From: Verrucomicrobiaceae bacterium
GTDB taxonomy: Bacteria > Verrucomicrobiota > Verrucomicrobiia > Verrucomicrobiales > Verrucomicrobiaceae
Assembly: GCA_016713245.1 (NCBI GenBank)
Contig: JADJPM010000001.1
Location: 2,294,001-2,358,000 of the forward strand
Direction of reading: 5' to 3'
DNA length: 64,000 bases
The position numbers were made by a program, and so were the translations under genes. The number at the start of each line of letters is the position of its first letter. The stretch's first letter is position 1. A model generated the notes under the pieces. That model was not told the origin of the DNA. It did not search any database and worked only from the letters and a program-made list of their open reading frames with translations. This document shows, piece after piece, positions 24,592-32,845 of the stretch.

Positions 24592-26625
24592 TTACTTTTT
24601 GCCCGTCTCTTCGATCAGGGAACCCGTGATGAAGAGCAGTCGCGAAACACCTTCGGAAGGCTGGGAGCCCAAAACAACGGTCTGGCCGTCCCAAATGGTG
24701 ATGGCGGTGGAAATGCCAGTGGCGGGGTTTTGATCCTGCGAGTTCGTGAGAATGCGAATGTTCATCTCGATGGTGTAGCCATCGGGACCAATCATGGGAT
24801 CGATTTTCATCTCCTGACCTCCCATGGCGGCGGGGAGGACATACATCGGTGGCTTCAGATTGGGCTTCAGCACTTCCAGCTTGGCATCGGAGACGGCGAG
24901 TTTCTTCATCAACTTTTCGAATTGAGGCTGGGTGAAGACACCGCTCAGGATGAACTGTCGCGGAGGTGGCGGCTCGGTTGTTGGAGGTGCATGGGTGGCG
25001 TCCACCTTTTCGGTCGAAGGCTGCAGCAGCCAGTGATGCAGTTGCTTCACATGGTCGCCTTTCATCTCGACGGCTTTCACAGAAAGGTGCACGCTCTTTT
25101 TGACCTCGCGTTGAATCAGGGCATCGAGCCACACTTCAATCAGTTCTAGGTTGGCTTTGGTGTTCCGCACAGTGAGTTTTCCATCCTTGAGCGACGCGTC
25201 CGCGCCTTTTGGGAAGGCGATGCCAGAAGCTTTGAGAACCTCGACAGGCGTTTTGTCCTGCGGAAAACTTTTGGGCAGCTTGTAAACACGCACGGCCCAT
25301 TCGCTGACGGCTTTGTCAGGCATATCGACACCAGTGCTGGAGGGCTGCATGGTGGCGGTGGATTCAAAGCTGATGGCTTTCTGGCCTTGCGGATTCAGCG
25401 CCTCGGCGATGATAAGCACGGTGACGGGTTTTTTAGCACCAGGCAGATGCAGGATGAGCGTTTCGCCACTCGCGAGCACGGCCTTGGAGGAGACGCTGAG
25501 GGTTTGCACGCGGGTCCAGTACGGCTGGGCATCCTTTTTTGGCAGCCACGGACGTTCGGCATCAGGATCGATGCCGAGATCGACTTTCGCTTCGACGCTC
25601 GCTTTTCCATCCGGGGCAGGATTGGCGACGAGTTTGATGCTCGGTCCGATGAACTTGGCCTCGATTGCGATGCCTTTCGACTCCGGCTTGTCGGGAAGAA
25701 CCTCGCGCACGACCTCGACGGTGGCTCCCAGGCCCATTTTGGTGGTGACGCTCGGAGCGCTCAGCAGATCGACGCCTTTTCTCTGAGAATTCTCCTTCCA
25801 CAGTTTTTCGGCTTCATCGGATTGTAGAATGCTTTCATGACTGCCGATGTGCTGGTCGGCCTGAATGAGTTTGCACTGAAAATACACCTGCGGGAGACGG
25901 TGATGCAGGCGGTCGATGATGGCTTCGATTTGATCGAGAGCGAGACGCGTATGGCGCACAATCAATTGCGAGGTGGCGTATTGAAAAAGAGCGCGGGAAC
26001 CTTCCGGGAAGGTGATGCCGTTCTTTTCGAGAACCTGCTGCGCTGTCATGCTCACCAGCGGAGGCTCACCGGCGAAGGGTACTCTCTGCTCTTGTCTAGC
26101 AAATGGGTCTCTCTGCTCTTGGCCGAGTGTGAGAAAATCGGGCACCACCCGGTAAATCCGCGTGAACATCGTCTTGTCCTTGGGATCTTCTTGACGCGTT
26201 TGCTGCGCTGATGCCGTCGCAAGGCCAAAAGAGGCCGCGACGAAGGGCGCGAGCACGGCGAAGCTTGCGCAGCCGAGCACAAACAACGCGCCAACCTTCT
26301 TTCGCACGCCTCGGGCTTCCATCAGTGCGACGAGACGATCCTGGAGCCGACGAGCCGGACGTGAGCGAGCAATCGACATCGCAAAACGCGCGGGGGATGG
26401 CTTGGCCGCCCAGCTGAGCAGGAAGTCGATGTAGGATGACTGATCGGGCTCTTCCTCGACTGCGGCCGCGTCACAGGCCTCCTCACGGGCGCGGGAAAAT
26501 TCCTCGATGAGGGCATGGGCGAAGGGATTCCACCACAGGAAGGCGAGGGCGATGTTTGCAGCAGCACCGCCACGGTGTCGTTGGTGCGCAGATGCTCGCT
26601 CTCGTGCCGAATGAGCCAGCGCCAC
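24592..26625 (-). CDS. C-terminal part of M56 sensor with secretin-like modules (frameshifted)
   Basis: From about 26553 downward this frame continues an M56 (BlaR1/MecR1) peptidase: NIALAFLWWNPFAHALIEEF and REEACDAAAV, then a membrane segment (VGALFVLGCASFAVLAPFVAASFG). Next comes an unusual 480-residue exported region with two modules resembling secretin/type IV pilus secretin domains: VYFQCKLIQ followed by LLSAPSVTTKMG, then a second round with EPPPPRQFILSG and ITGSLIEETGKK. The first residues before NIALAF are out of frame. The complete gene is 24592-27206, about 871 residues, and no conventional beta-lactam sensor domain is visible. Confidence 0.7.
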   Translation of the reverse strand: MALAHSARERASAHQRHRGGAAANIALAFLWWNPFAHALIEEFSRAREEACDAAAVEEEPDQSSYIDFLLSWAAKPSPARFAMSIARSRPARRLQDRLVALMEARGVRKKVGALFVLGCASFAVLAPFVAASFGLATASAQQTRQEDPKDKTMFTRIYRVVPDFLTLGQEQRDPFARQEQRVPFAGEPPLVSMTAQQVLEKNGITFPEGSRALFQYATSQLIVRHTRLALDQIEAIIDRLHHRLPQVYFQCKLIQADQHIGSHESILQSDEAEKLWKENSQRKGVDLLSAPSVTTKMGLGATVEVVREVLPDKPESKGIAIEAKFIGPSIKLVANPAPDGKASVEAKVDLGIDPDAERPWLPKKDAQPYWTRVQTLSVSSKAVLASGETLILHLPGAKKPVTVLIIAEALNPQGQKAISFESTATMQPSSTGVDMPDKAVSEWAVRVYKLPKSFPQDKTPVEVLKASGIAFPKGADASLKDGKLTVRNTKANLELIEVWLDALIQREVKKSVHLSVKAVEMKGDHVKQLHHWLLQPSTEKVDATHAPPTTEPPPPRQFILSGVFTQPQFEKLMKKLAVSDAKLEVLKPNLKPPMYVLPAAMGGQEMKIDPMIGPDGYTIEMNIRILTNSQDQNPATGISTAITIWDGQTVVLGSQPSEGVSRLLFITGSLIEETGKK

Positions 26626-27206
26626 TGCTGGGCGGTGAGTTCTTGAAAAGCGGAGGCGGGCACCGCAATGACGGGAAAGAACCAGCCTGCCACACAGGGG
26701 GTGCAGGCTCCGTCAAAAACACGAACGCGATCCGGCTTCACATCGGCAGGCAACGTCTCGTATTCAGAAGCCGTCGGGTATCTCAGACCCCATGCCCAGC
26801 GCTGAAGGCGGACACTTTGAACCAGCAATCGGAGGAGCAAAAGTGCAGTGACGAGCCATGAGAGGCGATGAAGCCATTTCACGAGCTCGTTCCAATTCCA
26901 TGGTGGGGCGGCCGCAGGAGCCGCCGTCGGAGTCACGATGACTTTTTGCGGTTCCACCTTCACCCGCCAGTCGTGCTCGAAGGTCTCGCGGAGCGGTGAG
27001 AGGACAGGGACGTGCTGCTTCGTCGGGAAAAGATCCCGCATCGAGATGTCGAACGGGCTGTAGAGGCACATCAGCACCGCGAGATTCGCGAGGATGCAGC
27101 GGCGCAGGGCATCACGGATGACAAAACGCACCAGCAGCCAGGCCACCGCGCCGATGACGAGGCTGTGAACGATGAAATTGATGGAGGTGATGGTTTCCGT
27201 GCTCAC
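26322..27206 (-). CDS. N-terminal part of M56-family sensor peptidase (frameshifted)
   Basis: This frame carries the N-terminal membrane spans and the zinc site HESEH near residue 207 of a BlaR1/MecR1-type M56 metallopeptidase. It loses the frame after DTVAVLLQ. Adding one A to the AAA run at 26554-26556 (minus strand) restores LLQNIALAFLWWNPF. Residues after that point down to 26322 are out of frame. Its ATG overlaps the BlaI stop by four bases (27203-27206). M56 sensors cleave or inactivate the partner repressor after sensing an envelope signal. Confidence 0.75.
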   Translation of the reverse strand: MSTETITSINFIVHSLVIGAVAWLLVRFVIRDALRRCILANLAVLMCLYSPFDISMRDLFPTKQHVPVLSPLRETFEHDWRVKVEPQKVIVTPTAAPAAAPPWNWNELVKWLHRLSWLVTALLLLRLLVQSVRLQRWAWGLRYPTASEYETLPADVKPDRVRVFDGACTPCVAGWFFPVIAVPASAFQELTAQQWRWLIRHESEHLRTNDTVAVLLQTSPSPSCGGIPSPMPSSRNFPAPVRRPVTRPQSRKSPISHPTSTSCSAGRPSHPPRVLRCRLLAHVRLVGSRIVSSH

Positions 27207-27601
27207 GACTCGGCTCCTCCTTTCCTGCCTCGGACGAGCTTGCGCAGTTCCGCCAGTTCCTCTTCGGTGATCTCGCCACTCTCGACAAGGCAGCGCACGA
27301 GGGCGAGGCCGCTGCCGCCAAAGAGTCGCTGCTTCAGCTCGGTGAGCACGCTGGTGCGGCCGCGCTGCTCCGGCACGGCGGGCTCGTAAGCATGGCTGCG
27401 ACTGGAGTCATCGCGCACGATCCAGCCCTTGGCTTCGAGGCGGGTGAGCTGGGTTTGGAGCGTGTTTCGCGTCACCGGTTCGTCACGACCTTGATTGACG
27501 GCCTCCAGCAGCTCCAAAACGGACGCGGGATGCTTTTTCCAAAGGATGTCCATGAGCGCCTGCTCGGCGGCGGAGAGAGGTGGGAGAGCTTTTTTCGCCA
27601 T
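27203..27601 (-). CDS. BlaI/MecI/CopY-family repressor
   Basis: The 132-residue winged-helix protein starts at ATG 27601 (MAKKALPPLSAAEQALMDILWKK). The BlaI pattern continues with VTRNTLQTQLTRLEAKGWIVRD and an acidic C-terminal dimerisation helix (EITEEELAELRKLVRG). Its stop overlaps the M56 sensor ATG, so repressor and sensor are coupled. Two dyads immediately upstream (27616-27629 and 27648-27661) fit BlaI-type operators and predict autoregulation. What is sensed is unknown; a beta-lactamase gene is not present nearby. Confidence 0.88.
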   Translation of the reverse strand: MAKKALPPLSAAEQALMDILWKKHPASVLELLEAVNQGRDEPVTRNTLQTQLTRLEAKGWIVRDDSSRSHAYEPAVPEQRGRTSVLTELKQRLFGGSGLALVRCLVESGEITEEELAELRKLVRGRKGGAES

Positions 27602-27615
27602 AATTCGCGAGTTTG

Positions 27616-27629
27616 CCGACAAGTGTCGG
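27616..27629. promoter_or_regulatory. Putative BlaI operator, proximal
   Basis: The dyad CCGACAAGTGTCGG has perfect 6-base arms around a 2-base centre, containing the ACA-N2-TGT core known from BlaI/MecI operators. It is 15 bases upstream of the blaI-like start codon. Confidence 0.7.
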
Positions 27630-27647
27630 ATTTGTCGAGAAAAATGT

Positions 27648-27661
27648 CCGACAGGTGTCGG
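27648..27661. promoter_or_regulatory. Putative BlaI operator, distal
   Basis: CCGACAGGTGTCGG repeats the proximal dyad with one central change. The centres are 32 bases apart, about three helical turns, so two repressor dimers could bind on the same face. Confidence 0.7.
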
Positions 27662-27678
27662 AGGAAGGGGTGGAGGGT

Positions 27679-27746
27679 GGAGTGGTGGAGAATGGGAGTG
27701 ATGGGGTCCGGATCGCCGAAACATCACTCCACCACTCCATCACTCC
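27679..27746. repeat. GA/TC-rich inverted repeats
   Basis: GGAGTGGTGGAG at 27679-27690 pairs perfectly with CTCCACCACTCC at 27727-27738. A second pair is GGAGTGATG at 27695-27703 and CATCACTCC at 27722-27730. Reshuffled copies of the same word suggest a small repetitive element in the BlaI-MFS intergenic region. It could fold as a strong hairpin in transcripts toward the MFS gene. Confidence 0.5.
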
Positions 27747-27843
27747 AGTCGGCTCCCCGCGCCGCCCGCACCACTTTCCTGACGGATTCCGCTGCTCCCG
27801 GCCGTTGACTTGGCCTTCACTTCCAGACAGCATCGCGCCCACC

Positions 27844-28725
27844 ATGTCCAACGCTCCCGCCCCCAAGCTCACGACCACCCACTGGCTCATCATCATCATC
27901 GCCAGCATCGGCTTCCTCTTTGATACCTATGAGCTGCTGATGACGCCGCTGACGGCTCCGCCCGCCATCGCCGAACTGCTGGGCGTGGACATGACGCACC
28001 CGACCGTGACGGAATGGACCGGGAAGCTGCTGTGGATCACCGCGCTGTGCGGCGGCATCTTCGGCCTAATCGGCGGCAAGCTCACCGACATGCTCGGGCG
28101 CAAGTTTGTGATGGCCGCGAGTATCTTCGTGTATTCGTTCTCGCCCTTCTGCGCGGCCTATTCGACCTCGCTGGGCATGTTCATCTTCTTCCGCAGTTTG
28201 ACCTTCATCGGCGTCTGCGTGGAGTTCATCGCGGCGATCACCTGGCTGGCGGAGGTTTTTGAGGACAAGCATCAAAAAGAGAAGTGGCTGGGCATCACGC
28301 AGGCGTTTGCCTCGCTGGGCGGTCTGCTCGTGACCGGCATCAACGTGTGGATCCTGTCTCACATGAAGGACTTGCCCGCGCTGGGGCTGCCGGTGGCCTC
28401 TTCGTGGCGCTACCTGCTCATGACCGGCATCCTGCCGGCGATCCCGATTGCTTTGATGCTGCCCTTTGTACCGGAATCGAAGGTGTGGAAGGAAAAGAAG
28501 GCCGCAGGCCTGCTGAAGCGTGCCAGCATCGGCCAGCTCTTCGCGCCTGAGCTGCGCCGCGTGACCATCGTGACGGCCATTCTCTCTGCCTGCGCCTACG
28601 GTCTGGCCTTTGGGGCGCTGCAAATCACGCCGCTGCGCATCGCCCCGGTCTGCCGGAACTTGCTGAAACGAGCAAGAAGATGGCTCCGCTGCGCAAACAG
28701 GCCGCCGAACAGGCCATCGCTGTGA
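27844..28725 (+). CDS. MFS transporter, N-terminal part (frameshifted)
   Basis: This frame encodes the first seven membrane spans of a major facilitator transporter, with the loop-2/3 motif GGKLTDMLGRKFV near residue 78 and a central MLPFVPESKVWKEKK loop. Correct sequence ends at about 28647 after TPLRIAP. Three single-base deletions (28647-28648, 28742-28743 and 28754-28755) would have to be repaired to continue into the second half at 28783-29316. The complete protein would be about 491 residues, with a helical Lys/Ala-rich insert of about 60 residues after span 7. Substrate is unknown. Confidence 0.75.
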   Translation: MSNAPAPKLTTTHWLIIIIASIGFLFDTYELLMTPLTAPPAIAELLGVDMTHPTVTEWTGKLLWITALCGGIFGLIGGKLTDMLGRKFVMAASIFVYSFSPFCAAYSTSLGMFIFFRSLTFIGVCVEFIAAITWLAEVFEDKHQKEKWLGITQAFASLGGLLVTGINVWILSHMKDLPALGLPVASSWRYLLMTGILPAIPIALMLPFVPESKVWKEKKAAGLLKRASIGQLFAPELRRVTIVTAILSACAYGLAFGALQITPLRIAPVCRNLLKRARRWLRCANRPPNRPSL

Positions 28726-28782
28726 GCAAAGCCGCGCCGGATTCACCCTGAGCAAGCCGAGGCGAAGGCCAAACTCGCCGCC

Positions 28783-29316
28783 GTGAAGACCGAAATGGCT
28801 CCGCTGGATAAGGAAGTGAAGGCCGTGGGCAACAAGGTGCAGTTTTATCAGGAGATGGGCGGCCTCGTCGGTCGAATCCTTCTTGCCGTGCTCATCATGG
28901 TCGGTCTGAGCCGTGTGGCCTTGCTGAAGGTCTTCCAAGTGCCGGCGCTCATTTTGCTGCCGCTGACCTACCTGAGCCTTTTCACGGCTGGCGGTTCCAG
29001 TTTCATGTGGGCGTATGCGCTGTGCGGCTTGGTCACGGTGGCGCAGTTCAGCTACTTCGGTGAGTACCTGCCGAAAGTCTTCCCGATGCACCTTCGCGGC
29101 ACTGGCGGCAGCTTTGCCACCAATGTCGGCGGTCGCATGATCGGCACCAGCATGGCCTTTGTAACGACCAACCTCGTCGCTCCGATGGTCTCCGGCGATC
29201 CCACCAAAATCCTTCCGATGCACCTCGCGAAGGCCGCTGGCTATGTCGGCCTCGGCATCGCGCTCCTGGCGCTGGTGGTGGGGATGTTCCTGCCGGAGCC
29301 GAAGAGCGAGGAGTAA
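28783..29316 (+). CDS. MFS transporter, C-terminal part (frameshifted)
   Basis: This frame carries the last five or so membrane spans: MGGLVGRILLAVLIMVGLSR, LILLPLTYLSLFTAGG, FMWAYALCGLVTVAQF, FPMHLRGTGGSFATNVGGRMIG and GYVGLGIALLALVVGMFL. The FPMHLRGTGGSF loop matches the conserved RGTGxG-like motif of sugar/aromatic-acid type MFS proteins. Its N-terminus (MAPLDKEVKAVGNKVQFYQE) is the tail of the helical insert. I read it as the second part of the gene beginning at 27844, not as a separate protein. Confidence 0.72.
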   Translation: MKTEMAPLDKEVKAVGNKVQFYQEMGGLVGRILLAVLIMVGLSRVALLKVFQVPALILLPLTYLSLFTAGGSSFMWAYALCGLVTVAQFSYFGEYLPKVFPMHLRGTGGSFATNVGGRMIGTSMAFVTTNLVAPMVSGDPTKILPMHLAKAAGYVGLGIALLALVVGMFLPEPKSEE

Positions 29317-29344
29317 AATCGGCGCAAGGCAGGTGTTTGGGTAC

Positions 29345-29397
29345 GTTGTTCACGCTTTAGCGTGAGGAGGCTTTCGTCACGCTAAAGCGTGAACAAC
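29345..29397. repeat. Perfect 21-base inverted repeat
   Basis: Arms 29345-29365 and 29377-29397 are exact reverse complements (GTTGTTCACGCTTTAGCGTG plus one A), separated by an 11-base loop. It lies between the MFS gene and the truncated PIG-L copy. The internal ACGCTTTAGCGT and the GTTG end resemble the element at 5592-5653. It may terminate transcription of the MFS gene or be a REP/BIME-like element. Confidence 0.7.
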
Positions 29398-29427
29398 ATC
29401 TCTTTTTGGGAGCGTAGTCCTACCGCC

Positions 29428-29715
29428 ATGATTCGCTCCTTGCTCACTCTTGTTGCCTGCCTCGTTTCATTCACCCTCCACGCTGAAGAGAAAGGCGATG
29501 GAAAGCTCAGCATCATCGTCTTCGGTGCGCATCCAGATGATGCGGAATACAAAGCCGGGGGCTCTGCGGTGAAATGGGCGCGGCTTGGTCATCAGGTGAA
29601 GTTGGTGTCGGTCACCAATGGCGACATCGGCCACTGGAAAGAAGCAGGTGGCCCGCTGGCTCTGCGTCGGGCGGCGGAGGTGGCGGCGTGTGCTGACAGT
29701 TCTGTTCGGAATTAA
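29428..29715 (+). pseudogene. Truncated PIG-L deacetylase copy
   Basis: The frame has a signal peptide and the PIG-L motif FGAHPDDAEYKAGGSA (zinc ligands in AHPDD). It matches the intact gene at 33092-33997 almost residue for residue up to RRAAEV.ACA, about 88 residues. Beyond about 29692 similarity stops abruptly and a stop follows at 29715. The remaining 210 residues, with the other zinc ligands, are absent, so this copy cannot be active. Its break marks the left edge of the accessory island. Confidence 0.8.
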
Positions 29716-29919
29716 TTAGTATGTGACCTCTCGACAGAATCGTCGGCTGCAGGATGATGAGGCCGGACTGGAAATCGCGAAGATCAAACTTGAAATAGAG
29801 AACCTGCGGCGGTGACATAGCAGCGGCGCTTGATTGGCAACCGACATCAATGACGATCAATATCACCCTCCAACTACACTTTCCCAACACACCAAGCGAG
29901 ACACTCAACAAAAACGACC
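29716..29919 (+). other. Gene-poor stretch with a possible gene-tail remnant
   Basis: No solid gene is seen. A 30-codon frame from GTG 29723 to 29815 ends with a helical string (EAGLEIAKIKLEIENLRR) that looks like the C-terminal tail of a coiled-coil protein. It has no good ribosome-binding site and is probably a remnant left at the island border. Confidence 0.3.
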
Positions 29920-30124
29920 ATGAACACCTACCTTGTCACCATTCATCTTGAAGGCGGTGGCTCCGCCTCCATCAAACAAACTGCCAACGATGATGCGGCT
30001 CTAGCCGCAGCGGCGCGAAAACGCGATGAACGGAGCAGACCCTATGCTAACGCTGGCCTTCCAAGATGGAAGGCTTGAGGTGAGACGCGACAAGGTGATC
30101 GGCTGGTCCGTCAGTCGGGCCTGA
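29920..30124 (+). CDS. Small hypothetical protein, apparent frameshift
   Basis: ATG 29920 starts MNTYLVTIHLEGGGSASIKQ. As given, the frame stops at 30078 after 52 residues with an unnatural ending. Removing one A from the AAAA run at 30018-30021 gives about 67 residues ending in FQDGRLEVRRDKVIGWSVSR at 30124, a plausible beta-rich small protein. Unlike the other frame breaks this is an extra base. Family unknown. It precedes the subtilase gene and may belong to the same island. Confidence 0.4.
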
Positions 30125-30244
30125 GAATGCCTTCAAGCGTGGAAACCATGAGTGCCTCACATCAGCGCGCCGCAGACGATCATGATCGCGGAGTCGGTGG
30201 TGTAGGACAACCCGGTAACTTTCAAAATCCAACCATCCCATCCT

Positions 30245-31170
30245 ATGCCACAGGTTCACAGTTCGACCTCCGACTCACCCATGATCGAGATTTTCAAGAC
30301 TTTGGGAGTCGAAACGCCCAAGATCAAAAGAGCATGCTGTTCTCCGGACCGCAGGAGGTCATCAAAACAACCATGGGGGACATGCGGCAGCGATTGATGG
30401 AGAAAACACTGACCACCCTGGTAAAAAGAGTGGCAGCCTTGGAGGCAGGTTCCGCAGGGGCGAAGATTGTTCCGGCCAAGGCGCGGATTGCATCGCTGAA
30501 AGAGGCTGCGGAGTCTGGCGCGATCTCCATGGCGTCCGACAAGCTGGCATCCTTGGTTCAGGCGGCGCAGGGGGCGCTGCCGAGGGTGACCGAGGTGGTG
30601 TTTGGGAAGCTGAAACGGGCGGTGATGACCATTTCCTCGGCGATGGATCCGCGACTGCAGGTGGCCTGCGCGCGGCGGCGCATGGGGAAGCCGAGCCGGG
30701 CGATGGCGAGCACGACGGCGGAGGAGGTGGCGGTGATCGCACGCGTGACGGATGTGGAGGCGTGGGAGGAACTGAGCGAGGTGCGCGTGGGCTCGACGCT
30801 GGGAGCGTCGAGCGAAGAAGGCACGCTGGTGACGGGAAGAATCCCGGTGAGCCGTATCGAGGAGGTGCGGGCGCAGCCGTTTGTGCGGAGCCTGAAGGCC
30901 TCGCAAGCGCTGAGGCGGACGCTGGCGGAGACGGCGGTGGAGATGGGTACGCGGACGGTGGATTATCCGGCGCAGACAGCGCCCGATGGCGGGGCGGGAG
31001 TGGTGGTGGGGATCGTGGACTATGGCTGCGACTTTGCGCATCAGAATTTCCGCAACGCGAACGGGAGCACGCGACTGCTTGGCATCTGGGACCAGTACGG
31101 GGTGAAAAAACGGGGAGTCCATTTGGCTACGGGCGGTTTTACACGACCAGGGAGATCAACGCGGCGCTGA
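30245..31170 (+). CDS. Subtilase (S8), N-terminal part (frameshifted)
   Basis: The start is uncertain. ATG 30245 (MPQVHSSTSDSPMIEIFKTL) joins the main frame if one A is added to the AAAA run at 30326-30329; otherwise ATG 30334 is the first good start in the main frame. A helical region is followed by a propeptide-like segment (EEVAVIARVTDVEAWEELSE, then TGRIPVSRIEEVRAQPFVRS). The catalytic Asp motif GIVDYGCDFAHQNF comes next; the usual DTG or DSG is DYG. The frame is lost at the A run 31105-31110. No signal peptide is visible, so it may act in the cytoplasm. Confidence 0.65.
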
Positions 31171-31243
31171 AAAGGCGGATCCCTACAAGGCGCTGGGCTA
31201 CGGGCCGCCGAAGGAGGAGACGGAGGGGACGCACGGGACGCAT

Positions 31244-32380
31244 GTGATGGACATCGCGGCGGGGAACGGGCGCGGGACGAAGATGGCGGGCAATGCGCCG
31301 AATGCGGACATCTTGTTTGTGGAGATCGCGGCGAATGACATTGAGAACTCGGTGGAGGCGACGACGCGGCAGAGCTTTGGGGACTCGGTGCAGATGCTGG
31401 AGGCGGTAAAGTTTATCTTTGACCAGGCGGGGGACCGGCCATGCGTGGTGAATGTGAGCCTGGGAACGAATGGCGGGCCGCATGACGGGACGACGCTGGT
31501 GGACCAGGGGCTGGACGCGCTGGTGCGCGCGAAGCCGAACCGGGCGGTGGTGATCGCGGCGTCGAATTCGTATGCGGACGGGATTCACGCGGCGGGCACG
31601 GTGGCGGCGGGCGGGACGCTGGATTTGGGCTGGCGGACGGAAATTGGGAAATTTGGCCGGGAACTGGAGGTGTGGCTGCCGGGGGCGTCCCAGGTGGCGG
31701 TGGAACTGCTGGGCCCGGATGGAACGAGCCTGGGAACTGCGGAGCCTGGCACAAACCTGCCGCTGGCGGACGGGGATGAACTGGCGGTTTTTGTGTCGAA
31801 CCGTGTGAAAGAGCCGAACAACGGGGACAACACGATCAGCATCTATGTGGCGGGAGGCGTGCCTGGAGGAGACTGGACGGTGCGCTTGCACCACCGCAAG
31901 GGACCTGCGGTCTCCTTTCATGCGTGGATTGAGCGCGAGGACCGCGATCAGTCGCATTTCACGGGGAGCCTGGACAATTCGCATACGATCGGTTCGATCT
32001 CATGCGCGCACGAGGTGATCGCGGTGGGTTCGTATGACGCGCACAAGGCGAAGAAGCCGCTGTCATATTTCTCGAGTGCGGGGCCGACGCGTGACGGGCG
32101 GCGGAAGCCGGAAATCTCCGCGCCAGGACATGAGGTGGTGGCGGCACGGTCGCGCAGCGGCAAGGGAACGACCATGATGTCGGGCACGAGCATGGCCGCG
32201 CCGGCGGTTACGGGCCTTGTAGCACTGCTGCTGGCAGAGGCGAGGCGGCGGGGACTGCAACTGACGTCGAATCAACTGCGCTCGGCACTCATCAAGAGCG
32301 CGCGTTTGAACCCGCCGAAGCATGCGGCGGGGAGTGGGACGCACGTTATGGGTTCGGGCGGGCACACATTGATGCGCTGA
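31244..32380 (+). CDS. Subtilase (S8), catalytic C-terminal part (frameshifted)
   Basis: This frame follows EGTHGTHV, the catalytic His site just upstream (31220-31240). It contains the oxyanion Asn in VVIAASNSYADG, a P-domain-like insert (LEVWLPGASQVAVELLGPDG) and the catalytic Ser in MMSGTSMAAPAVTG. Repairing the A run at 31170-31173 joins it to the middle segment, and adding one G to the run at 32329-32332 replaces the last residues by YGFGRAHIDALKQLG and a Lys/Pro-rich tail (PAKKTAPPKPKAKKK) ending at 32496. The whole gene is then about 30245-32496. It is followed at six bases by the small propeptide-like gene. Confidence 0.75.
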   Translation: MMDIAAGNGRGTKMAGNAPNADILFVEIAANDIENSVEATTRQSFGDSVQMLEAVKFIFDQAGDRPCVVNVSLGTNGGPHDGTTLVDQGLDALVRAKPNRAVVIAASNSYADGIHAAGTVAAGGTLDLGWRTEIGKFGRELEVWLPGASQVAVELLGPDGTSLGTAEPGTNLPLADGDELAVFVSNRVKEPNNGDNTISIYVAGGVPGGDWTVRLHHRKGPAVSFHAWIEREDRDQSHFTGSLDNSHTIGSISCAHEVIAVGSYDAHKAKKPLSYFSSAGPTRDGRRKPEISAPGHEVVAARSRSGKGTTMMSGTSMAAPAVTGLVALLLAEARRRGLQLTSNQLRSALIKSARLNPPKHAAGSGTHVMGSGGHTLMR

Positions 32381-32501
32381 AGCAGCTGGGAGGAGCCGCT
32401 CCCGCCAAGAAGACGGCACCGCCCAAGCCGAAGGCGAAAAAGAAGGCACCCGTCAAGAAGGCCGCCAAACCCCAATCAAAGACGAAGAGGAGATAGCCCT
32501 C

Positions 32502-32828
32502 ATGCACCAAACTCCGAGCAGTTCGCCGCTTGGCAAAGCTGCCGCAGGAGCTTATGATTTCACCATGGACCTCAGCAAGCTGCGCAAAGTCGAATCGCCG
32601 AGTCCGCGTCGCGCGGCGGGCGAGGTGCGCGGCATGGTGACGGGAATGGTCAAGGTGAACAAGGCTGGTTATCGTCCGAAGGGCGTGAAGGTGCGCGGGG
32701 AGATCAGCGATTTGATTTTCACGGCGGAAATTCCCGTCGGCGAGTTGGAGGCGCTGGAGAATGATCCCGGTGTGGCGAGCGTGGCGTTTTCACGTCCGCT
32801 ACAGTCGCAGCAATCGAAGCGAAAGTGA
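32502..32828 (+). CDS. Stand-alone subtilase-propeptide-like (I9-like) protein
   Basis: The 108-residue protein has a helical N-terminus and a C-terminal part (VKVRGEISDLIFTAEIPVGE, LEALENDPGVASVAFSRPL) that matches the pattern of the propeptide segment in the neighbouring subtilase (TGRIPVSRIEEV, RAQPFVRSLKAS). I9-type domains fold and inhibit subtilases, usually as cleaved propeptides. A separate copy six bases downstream of the subtilase stop suggests a dedicated inhibitor, chaperone or regulator. The similarity was judged by eye only. Confidence 0.6.
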   Translation: MHQTPSSSPLGKAAAGAYDFTMDLSKLRKVESPSPRRAAGEVRGMVTGMVKVNKAGYRPKGVKVRGEISDLIFTAEIPVGELEALENDPGVASVAFSRPLQSQQSKRK

Positions 32829-32845
32829 ACGACGGAGGAACAGAC

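Noticed and set aside
26550..26560. Programmed ribosomal frameshifting in the M56 gene
   Set aside because: No slippery heptamer or downstream structure is visible, and the same one-base pattern occurs at many unrelated genes, which favours sequence error.
29345..29397. Phage attachment site or transposon end
   Set aside because: The palindrome is symmetric with no matching copy at the other island border, so it does not fit an att pair or terminal repeats.
29723..29815. 30-codon gene starting with GTG
   Set aside because: There is no ribosome-binding site and the size is too small; it is kept only as a possible remnant.
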